Positions 1 to 8,573 are shown, counted from the first letter of the stretch. The stretch: DNA of 27,775 nucleotides from DAOUBA01 sp034432855 (GCA_034432855.1 DAOUBA010000215.1:1-27775), one strand, 5' to 3'. The notes: generated from the letters alone by a model not told the origin. A program made the numbers and translations.

Positions 1-40
1 CCCCCGCCGAGCGGGGGAAAGGGGCAGGGGGATAGGGGGG
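1..40 (+). other. GC-rich hairpin followed by a G-quadruplex motif
   Basis: Bases 1-17 form a perfect 7-bp hairpin (CCCCCGC, loop CGA, GCGGGGG). Bases 13-40 then hold four G-runs of 5, 4, 5 and 6 bases separated by AAA, CA and ATA, which fits the canonical four-tract quadruplex pattern. The block lies about 20 bp before a possible -10 (TATAAA, 61-66) and 85 bp before the expansin-like gene, so it covers the place where a -35 would be. A role in transcription is inference. The left window edge cuts into this block, so its full extent is unknown. Confidence 0.6.
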
Positions 41-51
41 CTGAGCAGTTA

Positions 52-104
52 CGTTCTCGGTATAAAACTGCGGTAGCAGGCGTCTCTGACGCCGATTTCG
101 GGCT
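52..104 (+). repeat. Dispersed intergenic repeat, copy A
   Basis: This stretch of about 53 bp recurs in the same orientation at 22298-22350. Both copies start CGTTCTCGGT, pass through CGGTAG and end GATTTCGGGCT. A small hairpin, GGCGTC TCT GACGCC (79-93), sits in the middle and is nearly kept in copy B. The pattern resembles a REP-like mobile or structural element. A possible TATAAA -10 at 61-66 is present only in this copy. Confidence 0.6.
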
Positions 105-124
105 TGCAGAATGGGGAGGTATGA

Positions 125-2029
125 ATGAAAAACTCGCGTTTCATATCCATTATCACCATCACCGTCGTCTTGGGGCTGCTGCTCCTTCCGACATCGCTGG
201 AAAGGGCAAAAGCCCAGGCGACGGTGTCATGCGCGGTAGACTATGCCGTGCAGAATGACTGGGGTAGTGGCGCCACGGTCAACGTGACAGTCCGCAACAA
301 CGGCTCGTCGGCGATCAACGGCTGGACGCTCACCTGGACTTTCCCTGGCAATCAGCAGATCACGCAGATGTGGAGTGCGACCTACAGCCAGTCGGGCGCT
401 TCGGTTTCAGCGAAGAATGCGAGTTGGAACGGGACGATTGCGGCGAACGGCGGCACGGTCAGTTTCGGGTTCAATCTGTCGTACAGCGGGACAAATGCGA
501 AGCCGACCGACTTTGCATTAAATGGCGTCTCCTGTGGCGGCACGGCGCCGCCTGCACCGACAGCAACGCCCACCCGCACGCCCACGCCCGCCGGCCCCAC
601 GGCCACGCCGACACGCACTCCAACCCGCACGCCCACGCCCGCCGGCCCCACGGCCACGCCGACGCGCACACCTACGCCCACCGGTCCAACGGCTACACCG
701 ACACGCACGCCTACACCCACCGGTCCAACGGCTACACCGACACGCACGCCTACACCGATGCCTGTCTCCGGTGGCGCCTGTGCTGTGGACTATGCTGTTG
801 CTAACGATTGGGGCAGTGGCGCGACGGTGAACGCGACGGTGCGCAACAACGGCTCGTCGGCGATCAACGGCTGGACTCTGACGTGGACATTCCCCGGCAA
901 TCAACAGATCACGCACATGTGGAATGCGACGTATACGCAGTCGGGGGCCTCGGTGACGGTGCGGAACGCGAGTTTCAACGCTACGATTCCGGCGAACGGT
1001 GGGACGGTCAGTTTCGGGTTCAACCTGTCGTACAGCGGGAGCAATGCCCGGCCGACTGACTTTGCTCTGAACGGGGTTGCCTGTGCTGGCGCAGGCACGC
1101 CTGTACCGACGGCGACGCCCACGCGTACTCCAACCCCTGGTCCAACACCGACACCCACTCGTACCCCCACGCCTGGCCCAACGGCGACCCCTGGAACTCA
1201 ATATACCGGCAATGCCACTTGGTTTGAGGCACTGGGCAGGCCGTATGGCGGCTGTGGACTGTCGCAAGAGGCTCTCGATACTCAGCACTTTGTTGCCCTG
1301 AACGTCCAGAACACCCCCGGTGACTATTCCACATTCCTCCCGCGGCCGATCCCGCCGGAACATGCCGATAAGATCGGTATGTTTAATAACGGCCTCAACT
1401 GCGGTCGCTGGGTGCGTGTGACCATTGGCGACTATTGCACCGGCATCAACGATGGCGCGCCAGGCCAACCTTTCTGCCGCAATGGGAGTTGGGTCAGCGA
1501 CGAGTATAACGGCGCCACGCTGGATATGATCGTGGCCGATAGTTGCCAGGATGGTAACGCCTGGTGCCGCGACGATCCTTATCATCTCGATCTGGCCAGA
1601 GCCTCCTTGAATCAATTCGTCAAGAATGGACAGCCGGTGGGCAATATGTATCCCGATCGCTGGAACAACCGTCGGGTTCATTGGCAATTCATCGAAGCGC
1701 CCAACTACACTGGCGATATCCGCATCGGTTTCATCGAGGCGGCACAGATCTACTGGCCGGCCATTGCCATTACCCGTCTCAGGAATGGCATCCACGGAGT
1801 GGACTACTGGGATGGCAGCGCCTGGGTCAAGGCCAGGATGAACGCCGATATGGGGCAATCCTACATCATCGGGCCGACAACGTCGGGTGGACGCGAGTAT
1901 CGCATTCGTGTGTACGATGCATCGGGTCGCCTGATTAACAATGGCCGTGTCTACAAGTTCTCGTTCCCAGCCGAGTGTGGATCGCAGTGCAGCAAGACCT
2001 TCAACGAAGTAACCTATACCGTGGAGTGA
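125..2029 (+). CDS. Secreted expansin-like protein with two CBM2 cellulose-binding modules
   Basis: The 634-residue product has a signal peptide (about 1-31, ending AKAQA), CBM2 (about 33-137), a Pro/Thr linker (about 138-216), a second CBM2 (about 218-322), a short linker, and a C-terminal expansin/GH45-like region (about 360-634). That region starts YTGNATWFE, has several paired cysteines, and contains HLDLA (H487-A491), matching the conserved Asp motif of the expansin double-psi barrel. The end, from about HWQFIEAPNY, fits the expansin D2 (CBM63-like) beta sandwich. Expansins loosen cellulose without clear hydrolysis, while GH45 enzymes need a second catalytic Asp, so expansin is the better reading and a true GH45 cellulase is the alternative. 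The start at 125 has a good GGGAGG ribosome site; an ATG at 121 is out of frame. The gene is followed 70 bp later by an endoglucanase, which supports a role in cellulose breakdown. Confidence 0.85.
   Translation: MKNSRFISIITITVVLGLLLLPTSLERAKAQATVSCAVDYAVQNDWGSGATVNVTVRNNGSSAINGWTLTWTFPGNQQITQMWSATYSQSGASVSAKNASWNGTIAANGGTVSFGFNLSYSGTNAKPTDFALNGVSCGGTAPPAPTATPTRTPTPAGPTATPTRTPTRTPTPAGPTATPTRTPTPTGPTATPTRTPTPTGPTATPTRTPTPMPVSGGACAVDYAVANDWGSGATVNATVRNNGSSAINGWTLTWTFPGNQQITHMWNATYTQSGASVTVRNASFNATIPANGGTVSFGFNLSYSGSNARPTDFALNGVACAGAGTPVPTATPTRTPTPGPTPTPTRTPTPGPTATPGTQYTGNATWFEALGRPYGGCGLSQEALDTQHFVALNVQNTPGDYSTFLPRPIPPEHADKIGMFNNGLNCGRWVRVTIGDYCTGINDGAPGQPFCRNGSWVSDEYNGATLDMIVADSCQDGNAWCRDDPYHLDLARASLNQFVKNGQPVGNMYPDRWNNRRVHWQFIEAPNYTGDIRIGFIEAAQIYWPAIAITRLRNGIHGVDYWDGSAWVKARMNADMGQSYIIGPTTSGGREYRIRVYDASGRLINNGRVYKFSFPAECGSQCSKTFNEVTYTVE
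554..770 (+). repeat. In-frame tandem repeat coding the CBM2 linker
   Basis: The linker between the two CBM2 modules is coded by a minisatellite. Its last copies have a 39-bp period (13 residues of the type PTRTPTPTGPTAT), and the final two are nearly identical over 691-759. Earlier copies have drifted and vary in length. Such DNA can gain or lose units, so linker length may vary between strains. The GH5 gene carries a similar linker array at about 3238-3440. Confidence 0.8.
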
Positions 2030-2034
2030 GGGTA

Positions 2035-2071
2035 CAGGCCGGGCGCCGGTGATGTGGCGGCGCCCGGCCTG
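2035..2071 (+). other. 13-bp intercistronic hairpin between expansin-like and GH5 genes
   Basis: A perfect 13-bp inverted repeat (2035-2047 with 2059-2071, core AGGCCGGGCGCC) with an 11-base loop follows the first stop codon by 6 bases. It has no T-run on either side, so it is not a classical rho-independent terminator. It more likely protects the upstream mRNA 3' end or sets the ratio of the two products. The GH5 ribosome site lies 16 bases beyond it. Confidence 0.7.
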
Positions 2072-2099
2072 ACCAGAAAAACATAAAGGAGAAGGACAA

Positions 2100-3767
2100 A
2101 TGTGCAGGCCAATCTTGAAAAAGAGCGCCATAATGGTCGGTGTGTTGTGTGTTGTTCTGACCCTTAATCTGTCCGGTTTGCACAGCCAACCGGCCGAAGC
2201 GGCCCTGTGCCTGACCGGGGTGAACTGGTTCGGTTTTGAGACGCATAACTATGTCGTCCACGGCCTGTGGAGCCGCGACTATAAGGATATGATGGATCAG
2301 ATCAAGAGCCTGGGCTACAACGTCATCCGGCTGCCGTTTTCCAACGAAGTCCTCAATTCAGGAGTCAGACCCAACAGCATTGACTTCTCTAGCGGTAAGA
2401 ATGCCGATCTGCAAGGGCTGACCTCCATCGAGGTCATGGACAAGATCATCAGTTACGCGAACACCATCGGGCTGAAAATCATCCTCGACAATCACCGCTC
2501 CAACGCCGGTGCCAGCGCCCAGGAGAACGGTCTCTGGTACACAGATCAGTACCCGGAGAGCCGCTGGATTTCCGACTGGCAGATGTTGGCGAACCGCTAC
2601 AAGAGCTATTCCAACGTCATCGGTGCCGACCTGCGCAATGAGCCACACGATAGCGCGTGCTGGGGCTGCGGCGATCCTAAACTGGACTGGCGCCTGGCGG
2701 CGGAAAAGGCCGGCAACGCAATTCTGGCCATCAATCCCAACTGGTACATCTTTGTCGAGGGCGTCGAGTGCTACGGACCGGGTGGCCTCACCGATCCCTA
2801 CACCCCTGGCGTGGAATGTACCTGGTGGGGCGGCAATCTTATGGGGGCCAGGGACTATCCGGTGCGGCTGAACGTCTCCAACCGGTTGGTCTATTCGCCC
2901 CACGACTACCCGGCGTCGGTCTACCCACAACCGTGGTTCAGCGATCCGAACTATCCCAATAACCTGCCTGCGGTATGGGATAAGTATTGGGGGTTCTTGA
3001 AGGGGAGTTGCCCGATCTTGATCGGGGAGTTTGGAACGCGCTACGAAACCACCAGTGACCGTCAGTGGTTACAGACACTTGTCTCGTACATCAAAACCCA
3101 CAATCTGGACTGGACCTTCTGGTCGTGGAACCCGAATTCCGGCGACACCGGTGGCATCCTGAACGATGATTGGATGACGGTGAATCAGGCCAAGCACAGC
3201 CTCCTCTCGACTATCCTGTGCGGCAGTGGCGGTACGGTGTCCACGCCGACCCGGACGCCGACGCGCACACCCACACCGACCACCGGCCCGACGGCAACAC
3301 CGACCCCTGGGCCAACAGCGACGCCCACGCGCACGCCTACACCGACCACTGGCCCGACGGCGACACCAACCCGCACGCCAACCCCGGGTGTGACGGCAAC
3401 GCCAACGCGCACGCCCACGCCGACGGCGACACCATCGGCTGGCAGTGCCTGCGCGGTCACCTATGCCATCCACAGTGACTGGGGTACCGGTGCCACGGTG
3501 GAGGTGACCATCCGCAACAACGGTTCCTCGGCGATCAACGGGTGGACGCTGGCATGGACGTTCCCCGGCAACCAGCAGATCACGAACTTGTGGAACGGGA
3601 CGTACACGCAGTCTGGAGCATCAGTGTCGGTGAGGAATGCTGGCTGGAACGCGACCATCGCAGCAAACGGCGGGACGGTGAATTTCGGCTTCAATCTTTC
3701 ATACAGCGGGACGAACACCAGGCCGACGTCGTTCACGCTGAACGGCACGGCCTGCCAGAGCCAGTAG
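2100..3767 (+). CDS. Secreted GH5_1 endoglucanase with C-terminal CBM2
   Basis: The 555-residue product has a signal peptide (about 1-34), a GH5 catalytic domain (about 35-381), a Pro/Thr linker (about 382-447) and a CBM2 (about 448-555). The catalytic part strongly resembles E1 (Cel5A) of Acidothermus from memory: GVNWFGFET, HGLWSRDY, WGCGDPKLDWRLAAEKAGNA and WTFWSWNPNSGDTGGIL. The acid/base is E181 (LRNEPHD) and the nucleophile E310 (GEFGT). The role is endo-cleavage of beta-1,4-glucan outside the cell. One oddity is that the first strand before GVNW, about 20 residues in E1, is missing, so the domain begins almost directly after the signal peptide. An AAAGGAGAAGG ribosome site precedes the start by about 5 bases. 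The gene probably shares a transcript with the expansin-like gene. Confidence 0.97.
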   Translation: MCRPILKKSAIMVGVLCVVLTLNLSGLHSQPAEAALCLTGVNWFGFETHNYVVHGLWSRDYKDMMDQIKSLGYNVIRLPFSNEVLNSGVRPNSIDFSSGKNADLQGLTSIEVMDKIISYANTIGLKIILDNHRSNAGASAQENGLWYTDQYPESRWISDWQMLANRYKSYSNVIGADLRNEPHDSACWGCGDPKLDWRLAAEKAGNAILAINPNWYIFVEGVECYGPGGLTDPYTPGVECTWWGGNLMGARDYPVRLNVSNRLVYSPHDYPASVYPQPWFSDPNYPNNLPAVWDKYWGFLKGSCPILIGEFGTRYETTSDRQWLQTLVSYIKTHNLDWTFWSWNPNSGDTGGILNDDWMTVNQAKHSLLSTILCGSGGTVSTPTRTPTRTPTPTTGPTATPTPGPTATPTRTPTPTTGPTATPTRTPTPGVTATPTRTPTPTATPSAGSACAVTYAIHSDWGTGATVEVTIRNNGSSAINGWTLAWTFPGNQQITNLWNGTYTQSGASVSVRNAGWNATIAANGGTVNFGFNLSYSGTNTRPTSFTLNGTACQSQ

Positions 3768-3807
3768 TTAGGGGATTGGTTCGTTTGATTTGTCAAGCCC
3801 CTGTAGT

Positions 3808-3863
3808 CAGGTGTCCATCTACGTGGACGCATTGGCCTGCGTAGATGGCACCTGGCTTTGTTT
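3808..3863 (+). terminator. Probable rho-independent terminator after the GH5 gene
   Basis: The arms 3808-3823 (CAGGTGTCCATCTACG) and 3840-3854 (CGTAGATGGCACCTG) pair over 15 bp with one bulged T, and are followed by GGCTTTGTTTG. It starts 41 bases after the GH5 stop codon, where an end to the cellulose operon is expected. The T-tract is interrupted, so efficiency is uncertain. Confidence 0.65.
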
Positions 3864-3879
3864 GCCATGAGTCCACAAT

Positions 3880-3909
3880 TTGTTGAATTCTTGCACTTTG
3901 TGGTAGAAT
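3880..3909 (+). promoter_or_regulatory. Candidate promoter for the DUF2298 gene
   Basis: A good -10 (TAGAAT, 3904-3909) is preceded by TTGTTG at an 18-base spacing (3880-3885), or TTGAAT at 15 (3883-3888). The resulting leader of about 160 bases contains GC-rich inverted segments around 3928-3970 (for example GGAG GGT CTCC) and no gene. The rest of this 306-bp gap holds only the terminator described at 3808. Confidence 0.45.
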
Positions 3910-4073
3910 AGTTTCCGGCACAAAACGCAGCGGCCCCGTGGTTTATGGAGGGTCTCCCCGGCTGCCTGCTCTGAGCATAGCCTAAGGGAAGCCAGGCCTC
4001 CAGCCCAGTTGTACCAGAAATAGCCATTCACTGTGGGCGGCTTACCATTCCATCTTACCTCTGGCAAACGTGC

Positions 4074-7000
4074 ATGGAAGCAAGACAGCGTTCAGTCAAC
4101 CAACTCCTCACCCTCGTGGCAGTACTGGCCTTGCTCTCTGTGGCCCTCTATCTCCGCACGCTCCGCCTGAACTGGGATGAGAACCATCACCTGCATCCGG
4201 ACGAGCGGTTTCTCGTCATGGTCGGCGAGGCAGTGGAATGGCCGGCCAACTTCAGACAATACCTGGACACCGCCAGTTCGCCGCTCAGTCCGTACAACAG
4301 AGGCTACGCCGACTTTTTCTACGGCACGCTGCCCCTCTTCTTGACGCGCTATGTGGGGCAATGGGCCAGTCAGGCTTGTGCCGATCCTCCCGCACTGCTG
4401 CCCCTCGCTTTTGTGCGCCTGCTGCGTCCGGCAGCCGAGGTGTGTAACTGGGGCCCCTATACGAGTTACGATAACGTGCCTCTGGTGGGACGCTTCCTGG
4501 CAGCGCTGGCCGACATTGGGGCGTTAGTGTTTATCTTCCTCATCGGACGGCGATTGTACGATGCTCGTGTGGGTATACTGGCTCTGGCTCTGGGTACTCT
4601 GGCTGTGTTCCCCATTCAGCACTCCCACTTCTTCGCCGTGGACAATTTCGCCACCCTCTTTGTCATGGCCGCTCTGTACTTCTCCGTCCGTGCAGTTCAG
4701 ATGGGCCGATGGCAGGATTTTGCACTGGCTGGTCTGGCCGGTGGGTTGGCGCTGGCCTGTAAAATGAGCACCTGGCCCATTGGACTTATCATCGGATTAG
4801 CGGCGTTGTGCTATATCACCTTGACGCCACGAGAGAGTAGACGCTGGGGAACCATTGGCTTGCTCTCGAGAGTGTGCCTGGCCGCAGTGCTGTTTTTTGT
4901 GGCCTTTCGTCTGGCGCACCCATATTCATTTATGGGACCCGGCTTTTTCGGCCTGCGCCTGAATCCGCAGTGGCTGGAGGACATGCGCGAAATCCGCCGC
5001 CTGACGAACACGGGCGAAGCCGAGATCCCTTATGCCCAGCAGTGGGCGGGACGCACGCCCGTCTTGTTCTCGTTGATCAATATGGTCGTGTGGGGGTTGG
5101 GCCTCCCGCTTGGAATCACGGCCTGGGCGGGATGGGCCGTGGCCGGCATTGAGATATTGCGGGGCCGCTGGAAGCATCTGGTGCTTTGGGCGTGGAGCAC
5201 GGTCTTTTTCCTCTACCAGTCCACCCTCTGGTTCAAGACGATGCGCTACATCCTGCCGGTCTATCACGTCTTCATCCTTTTTGGCGCGTATGCTCTGTGG
5301 CGGCTGGGCGATTGGGCGCTCAAGCACAAGGGGGTACGCCGGGCTGCCCTGGCGTTGCCCGCGTTCGTGCTGCTGGGGACTCTGCTGTGGGCCTTGGCCT
5401 TCGTTCAGATCTACCGCGTCCCGCACACGCGCATTGCGGCCTCGCGCTGGATCTATGAGAACGTCCCGGCAGAGTCGGTCATCGCCAACGAGCACTGGGA
5501 TGACGGGTTGCCGCTGAGCCTGCCGGACTATTCGGTTCACTACCGCTGGCTGTCCACCAGTTCCGACGGGCAAATGCGGAATTACGAGGACGATACGCCG
5601 TGGAAGCGCGATCAACTGTATGCCTGGCTCGATGAGGCGGACTATGTCCTCATAACCAGCAACCGGCTGTATGCTTCGATCCCTCGCCTGCGGGCCCGGT
5701 ATCCATTGACGACCGAATACTATCGTGCGCTCTTTGCCGGCGAGTTGGGCTTTGAACTGGTGGCCGATTTCAGCGTCTATCCGAGGCTGGGCCCTGTGCA
5801 ATTCCCCGACCAGGAGAACCCGTTCCTCATCATGGCGGCTGCCTACGTCTATCAGCCGGTGCAGGTGGCCTTTCGTTTGCCCCCGGCCGAGGAGGCATTC
5901 AGCGTGTACGATCATCCACGCGTGTTGATCTTTCGCAAGACCTCCTCCTATTCCCGAGAACGGGTAGAGGCGATTCTGGGCCGGGTGGACCTCTCGAAGG
6001 CGATGATCGGCCTCCGAACCGTCAATGCGGACAAGGCTCAGCGGCTTATCTTCGATGACCCAACCTGGACGCAGCAACGGGAAGGAGGCACGTGGGCCGG
6101 AATCTTTGACCGCGGTTCCCTGCTGAACGTCTATCCAGGGCTGGCGGCCGTGGTGTGGTGGCTCGTCGTGACGGCTGCCGGATGGCTGGCTTTTCCCTTG
6201 CTCTACGTTGCCCTCCCACGCCTGCGCGATCGCGGGTACGGAGTGTCTCGTATCTTGGCGTTACTCCTCGTCGCGTACCTCACCTGGCTGGTCGCCAGCC
6301 TGCGCATCTTGCCCAATACGCGCCTGACCGTCGTACGTATGGTATTGGTGTTGGCGATAGCAGGAGGATGGGCGGCGTGGTCTAAGTGGGGCGAGTTGAA
6401 GGGCTTTGTGCGTCGGCGCTGGAAAGACCTGGTGCTCGTAGAGGTGCTCTTTGTGGTTTTGTACGCGGGATGGATCGGCGTGCGGCTGGCGCATCCCGAT
6501 CTGTGGCATCCCCACATGGGGGGCGAAAAGCCGATGGACCTGGCTTATCTGAACGCCGTCATCAAGTCCACCTGGTTTCCGCCCTATAATCCCTGGTTCG
6601 CCGGATTTGCCGTCAACTACTACTACTTTGGCTTTGTGATTGTCGGCTCATGGATCAAACTCCTCGGCACCGATCCGGCTATTGCCTACAATCTCGTGGT
6701 GCCGCTCTTGTATGCTTTGACGGGAGTGGGGGCCTTTTCGGTGGCCTACAACCTTTTCGGAGGTCACAGGCGTGGCGCCATTTTGGCCGGCGTGATGGCG
6801 CTTCTGTTCACCGTCGTGCTGGGCAATCTGGGTGAGATCAACCTGTTGTGGCGGGCATTCGCAGGCATTGGGATGGCCGGTGGGACTTGTTCACATTCCA
6901 TTCCTGGCCTTTCGAGCCTGATCCATGTACTTCGCGGCCTGTTCAAGGTCCTCTTCACCCCCGAGACATTGCCGTTGGAGCCCGGCGATTCGGCATGGTA

Positions 7001-8573
7001 CTGGCATGCTACCCGTATCATTCCTTCCGCCGCCGGCGATCCGATCTCTGAATTTCCTGCATTTACTTTCCTCTACGGTGATCTCCACGCTCACGCGATC
7101 GCGTTGCCGTTGACGCTCCTGGCGCTGACGCTGGCCGTGTACTGGGCGCGCACGTCGCGCCCTCATTGGGCGAGCCTCCTATTGGGCGGGTTGGTCATCG
7201 GGGCGCTCTATCCGACCAACACGTGGGACTATCCCACCTACTTGTTGCTCGGTCTGGCAGGACTGGCGCTCGGCATCCTCCTGAGACGGCGGGAGCCGCT
7301 TGCCGCTCGCCTCGAAACCCTGGCCTGGCGGGCGCTCCTGCTTGTGGGCCTGACGGTGCTGTGTTGTCTGCCTTATCTCCGGAATTACGCGGCGGGTTAC
7401 CGCTCGTTCGAAAAGTGGCCGGGCTCTTATACGCCTCTGGGTTCGTATCTTTTGATCCACACGATTTTGCTCTTTCCGGTAGTGACGTTCCTGGTGGTCG
7501 AAATGCGTCGTTTGTTGATGCGCTTGAAGCGCGCCGGACGTTTCCCATTGCACCTGTCCCTGTCTTTCGGTCTGGCCCTCGATAGGATGGGGCAAGAAGG
7601 GCGTGCCTGGCATTCCTACGGGCAGCTTCGGATTGATTTCATGTCCCTGTTGGTCATCGCCTTGATTCCGGCTGTGGCACTCGTGTTGAGCGGTTACGCC
7701 GTGGCGTTGGTGACGGTGCCGCTTTCTCTTGCAGCACTCCTGGCCTCCGTCCTGCCTCATCAGCGGCGGATGCGCCGTTTCCTCTGGCTGATGGTGGCGC
7801 TGGCCATGGTGCTCTGTCTGGCCGTGGAAATCGTGGTGCTCAAGGGAGACGTCGGGCGCATGAACACCGTCTTCAAGTTCTATCTCCAGATATGGGTCAT
7901 GCTGGCGATTGTGGCGGGGGTCAGCCTGGCCTGGGTGAGTGCCTACATCCGCAGGTGGCAGCGGCTATGGCGCCGGCTCTGGTGGTTCGGGATGGGGCTG
8001 CTGCTCGCGGCCGGGGCCTTGTATCTCCCCCTGGGTATCCGCGCCCGCGCTGTAGACCGTATCTCCTCTCAAACAGGGGCGACGTTGGACGGCATGGCCT
8101 TTATGCAATACGCTGCCGTTCGGGGAGACCTGGAACAAACCGTCGAAATTCCGCTGGCCGGGGACTATTACGCCATTCGTTGGATGCAGGAGCACATTTC
8201 CGGCTCACCGGTCATTATGGAGGGGCTGGGCCAGCGTGAGTATCTATGGGCCAATCGGGTCTCGATTTACACCGGCCTACCGGCAGTGGTTGGCTGGCGC
8301 TGGCATGAGGTGCAACAGTATACCGTTTTGCCTGAGGACGTGATAGAGCGCCGGCGATCCGACGTCAACGAGTTCTACAGCACGGACAATATCCAACGGG
8401 CGAAGGAACTCCTTGCCCGTTATGACGTGCAATACGTCTATGTCGGGGATTATGAGCGGGCCTACTACAATCCCATGGGTCTGGCCAAGTTCGACGCGAT
8501 GGTCGCCCAGGGAGAATTGGAAGTCGTGTACGACGCGTTAGGCGTCAAGGTTTACCGCGTCATCGGCCGGTAA
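4074..8573 (+). CDS. Double GT-C membrane protein: GT39/PMT-like half fused to a DUF2298 half
   Basis: This 1499-residue polytopic membrane protein appears to contain two glycosyltransferase-C-like units. The N-terminal half (about 1-660) begins with a TM helix and an early loop bearing HPDERF (about 41-46), typical of the acidic motif of PMT/ArnT enzymes, then many TM helices and a soluble tail. The second half (about 690-1499) carries the DUF2298 signature GGEKPMD (about 817-823) followed by PPYNPWFAG and NYYYFG, further TM helices, and another soluble tail. Known members are predicted to use lipid-linked sugars at the membrane, but substrate and reaction are not established. No clear ribosome site precedes the ATG. 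The gene converges on thrC and their stop regions overlap by 14 bp. Confidence 0.9.
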   Translation: MEARQRSVNQLLTLVAVLALLSVALYLRTLRLNWDENHHLHPDERFLVMVGEAVEWPANFRQYLDTASSPLSPYNRGYADFFYGTLPLFLTRYVGQWASQACADPPALLPLAFVRLLRPAAEVCNWGPYTSYDNVPLVGRFLAALADIGALVFIFLIGRRLYDARVGILALALGTLAVFPIQHSHFFAVDNFATLFVMAALYFSVRAVQMGRWQDFALAGLAGGLALACKMSTWPIGLIIGLAALCYITLTPRESRRWGTIGLLSRVCLAAVLFFVAFRLAHPYSFMGPGFFGLRLNPQWLEDMREIRRLTNTGEAEIPYAQQWAGRTPVLFSLINMVVWGLGLPLGITAWAGWAVAGIEILRGRWKHLVLWAWSTVFFLYQSTLWFKTMRYILPVYHVFILFGAYALWRLGDWALKHKGVRRAALALPAFVLLGTLLWALAFVQIYRVPHTRIAASRWIYENVPAESVIANEHWDDGLPLSLPDYSVHYRWLSTSSDGQMRNYEDDTPWKRDQLYAWLDEADYVLITSNRLYASIPRLRARYPLTTEYYRALFAGELGFELVADFSVYPRLGPVQFPDQENPFLIMAAAYVYQPVQVAFRLPPAEEAFSVYDHPRVLIFRKTSSYSRERVEAILGRVDLSKAMIGLRTVNADKAQRLIFDDPTWTQQREGGTWAGIFDRGSLLNVYPGLAAVVWWLVVTAAGWLAFPLLYVALPRLRDRGYGVSRILALLLVAYLTWLVASLRILPNTRLTVVRMVLVLAIAGGWAAWSKWGELKGFVRRRWKDLVLVEVLFVVLYAGWIGVRLAHPDLWHPHMGGEKPMDLAYLNAVIKSTWFPPYNPWFAGFAVNYYYFGFVIVGSWIKLLGTDPAIAYNLVVPLLYALTGVGAFSVAYNLFGGHRRGAILAGVMALLFTVVLGNLGEINLLWRAFAGIGMAGGTCSHSIPGLSSLIHVLRGLFKVLFTPETLPLEPGDSAWYWHATRIIPSAAGDPISEFPAFTFLYGDLHAHAIALPLTLLALTLAVYWARTSRPHWASLLLGGLVIGALYPTNTWDYPTYLLLGLAGLALGILLRRREPLAARLETLAWRALLLVGLTVLCCLPYLRNYAAGYRSFEKWPGSYTPLGSYLLIHTILLFPVVTFLVVEMRRLLMRLKRAGRFPLHLSLSFGLALDRMGQEGRAWHSYGQLRIDFMSLLVIALIPAVALVLSGYAVALVTVPLSLAALLASVLPHQRRMRRFLWLMVALAMVLCLAVEIVVLKGDVGRMNTVFKFYLQIWVMLAIVAGVSLAWVSAYIRRWQRLWRRLWWFGMGLLLAAGALYLPLGIRARAVDRISSQTGATLDGMAFMQYAAVRGDLEQTVEIPLAGDYYAIRWMQEHISGSPVIMEGLGQREYLWANRVSIYTGLPAVVGWRWHEVQQYTVLPEDVIERRRSDVNEFYSTDNIQRAKELLARYDVQYVYVGDYERAYYNPMGLAKFDAMVAQGELEVVYDALGVKVYRVIGR

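Noticed and set aside
554..770. CRISPR-like direct repeats
   Set aside because: The repeats are contiguous, in frame and code a Pro/Thr linker; there are no unique spacers.
518..2131. Open frame of 537 codons antisense to the expansin-like gene
   Set aside because: It is a by-product of GC-rich repeats and biased codons on the coding strand: composition is Arg-rich with no domain pattern, and the plus-strand gene has clear family motifs.
3461..4027. Antisense open frame of 188 codons over the GH5 CBM2 and terminator
   Set aside because: No start signal, no recognised domain, and it crosses a terminator hairpin.
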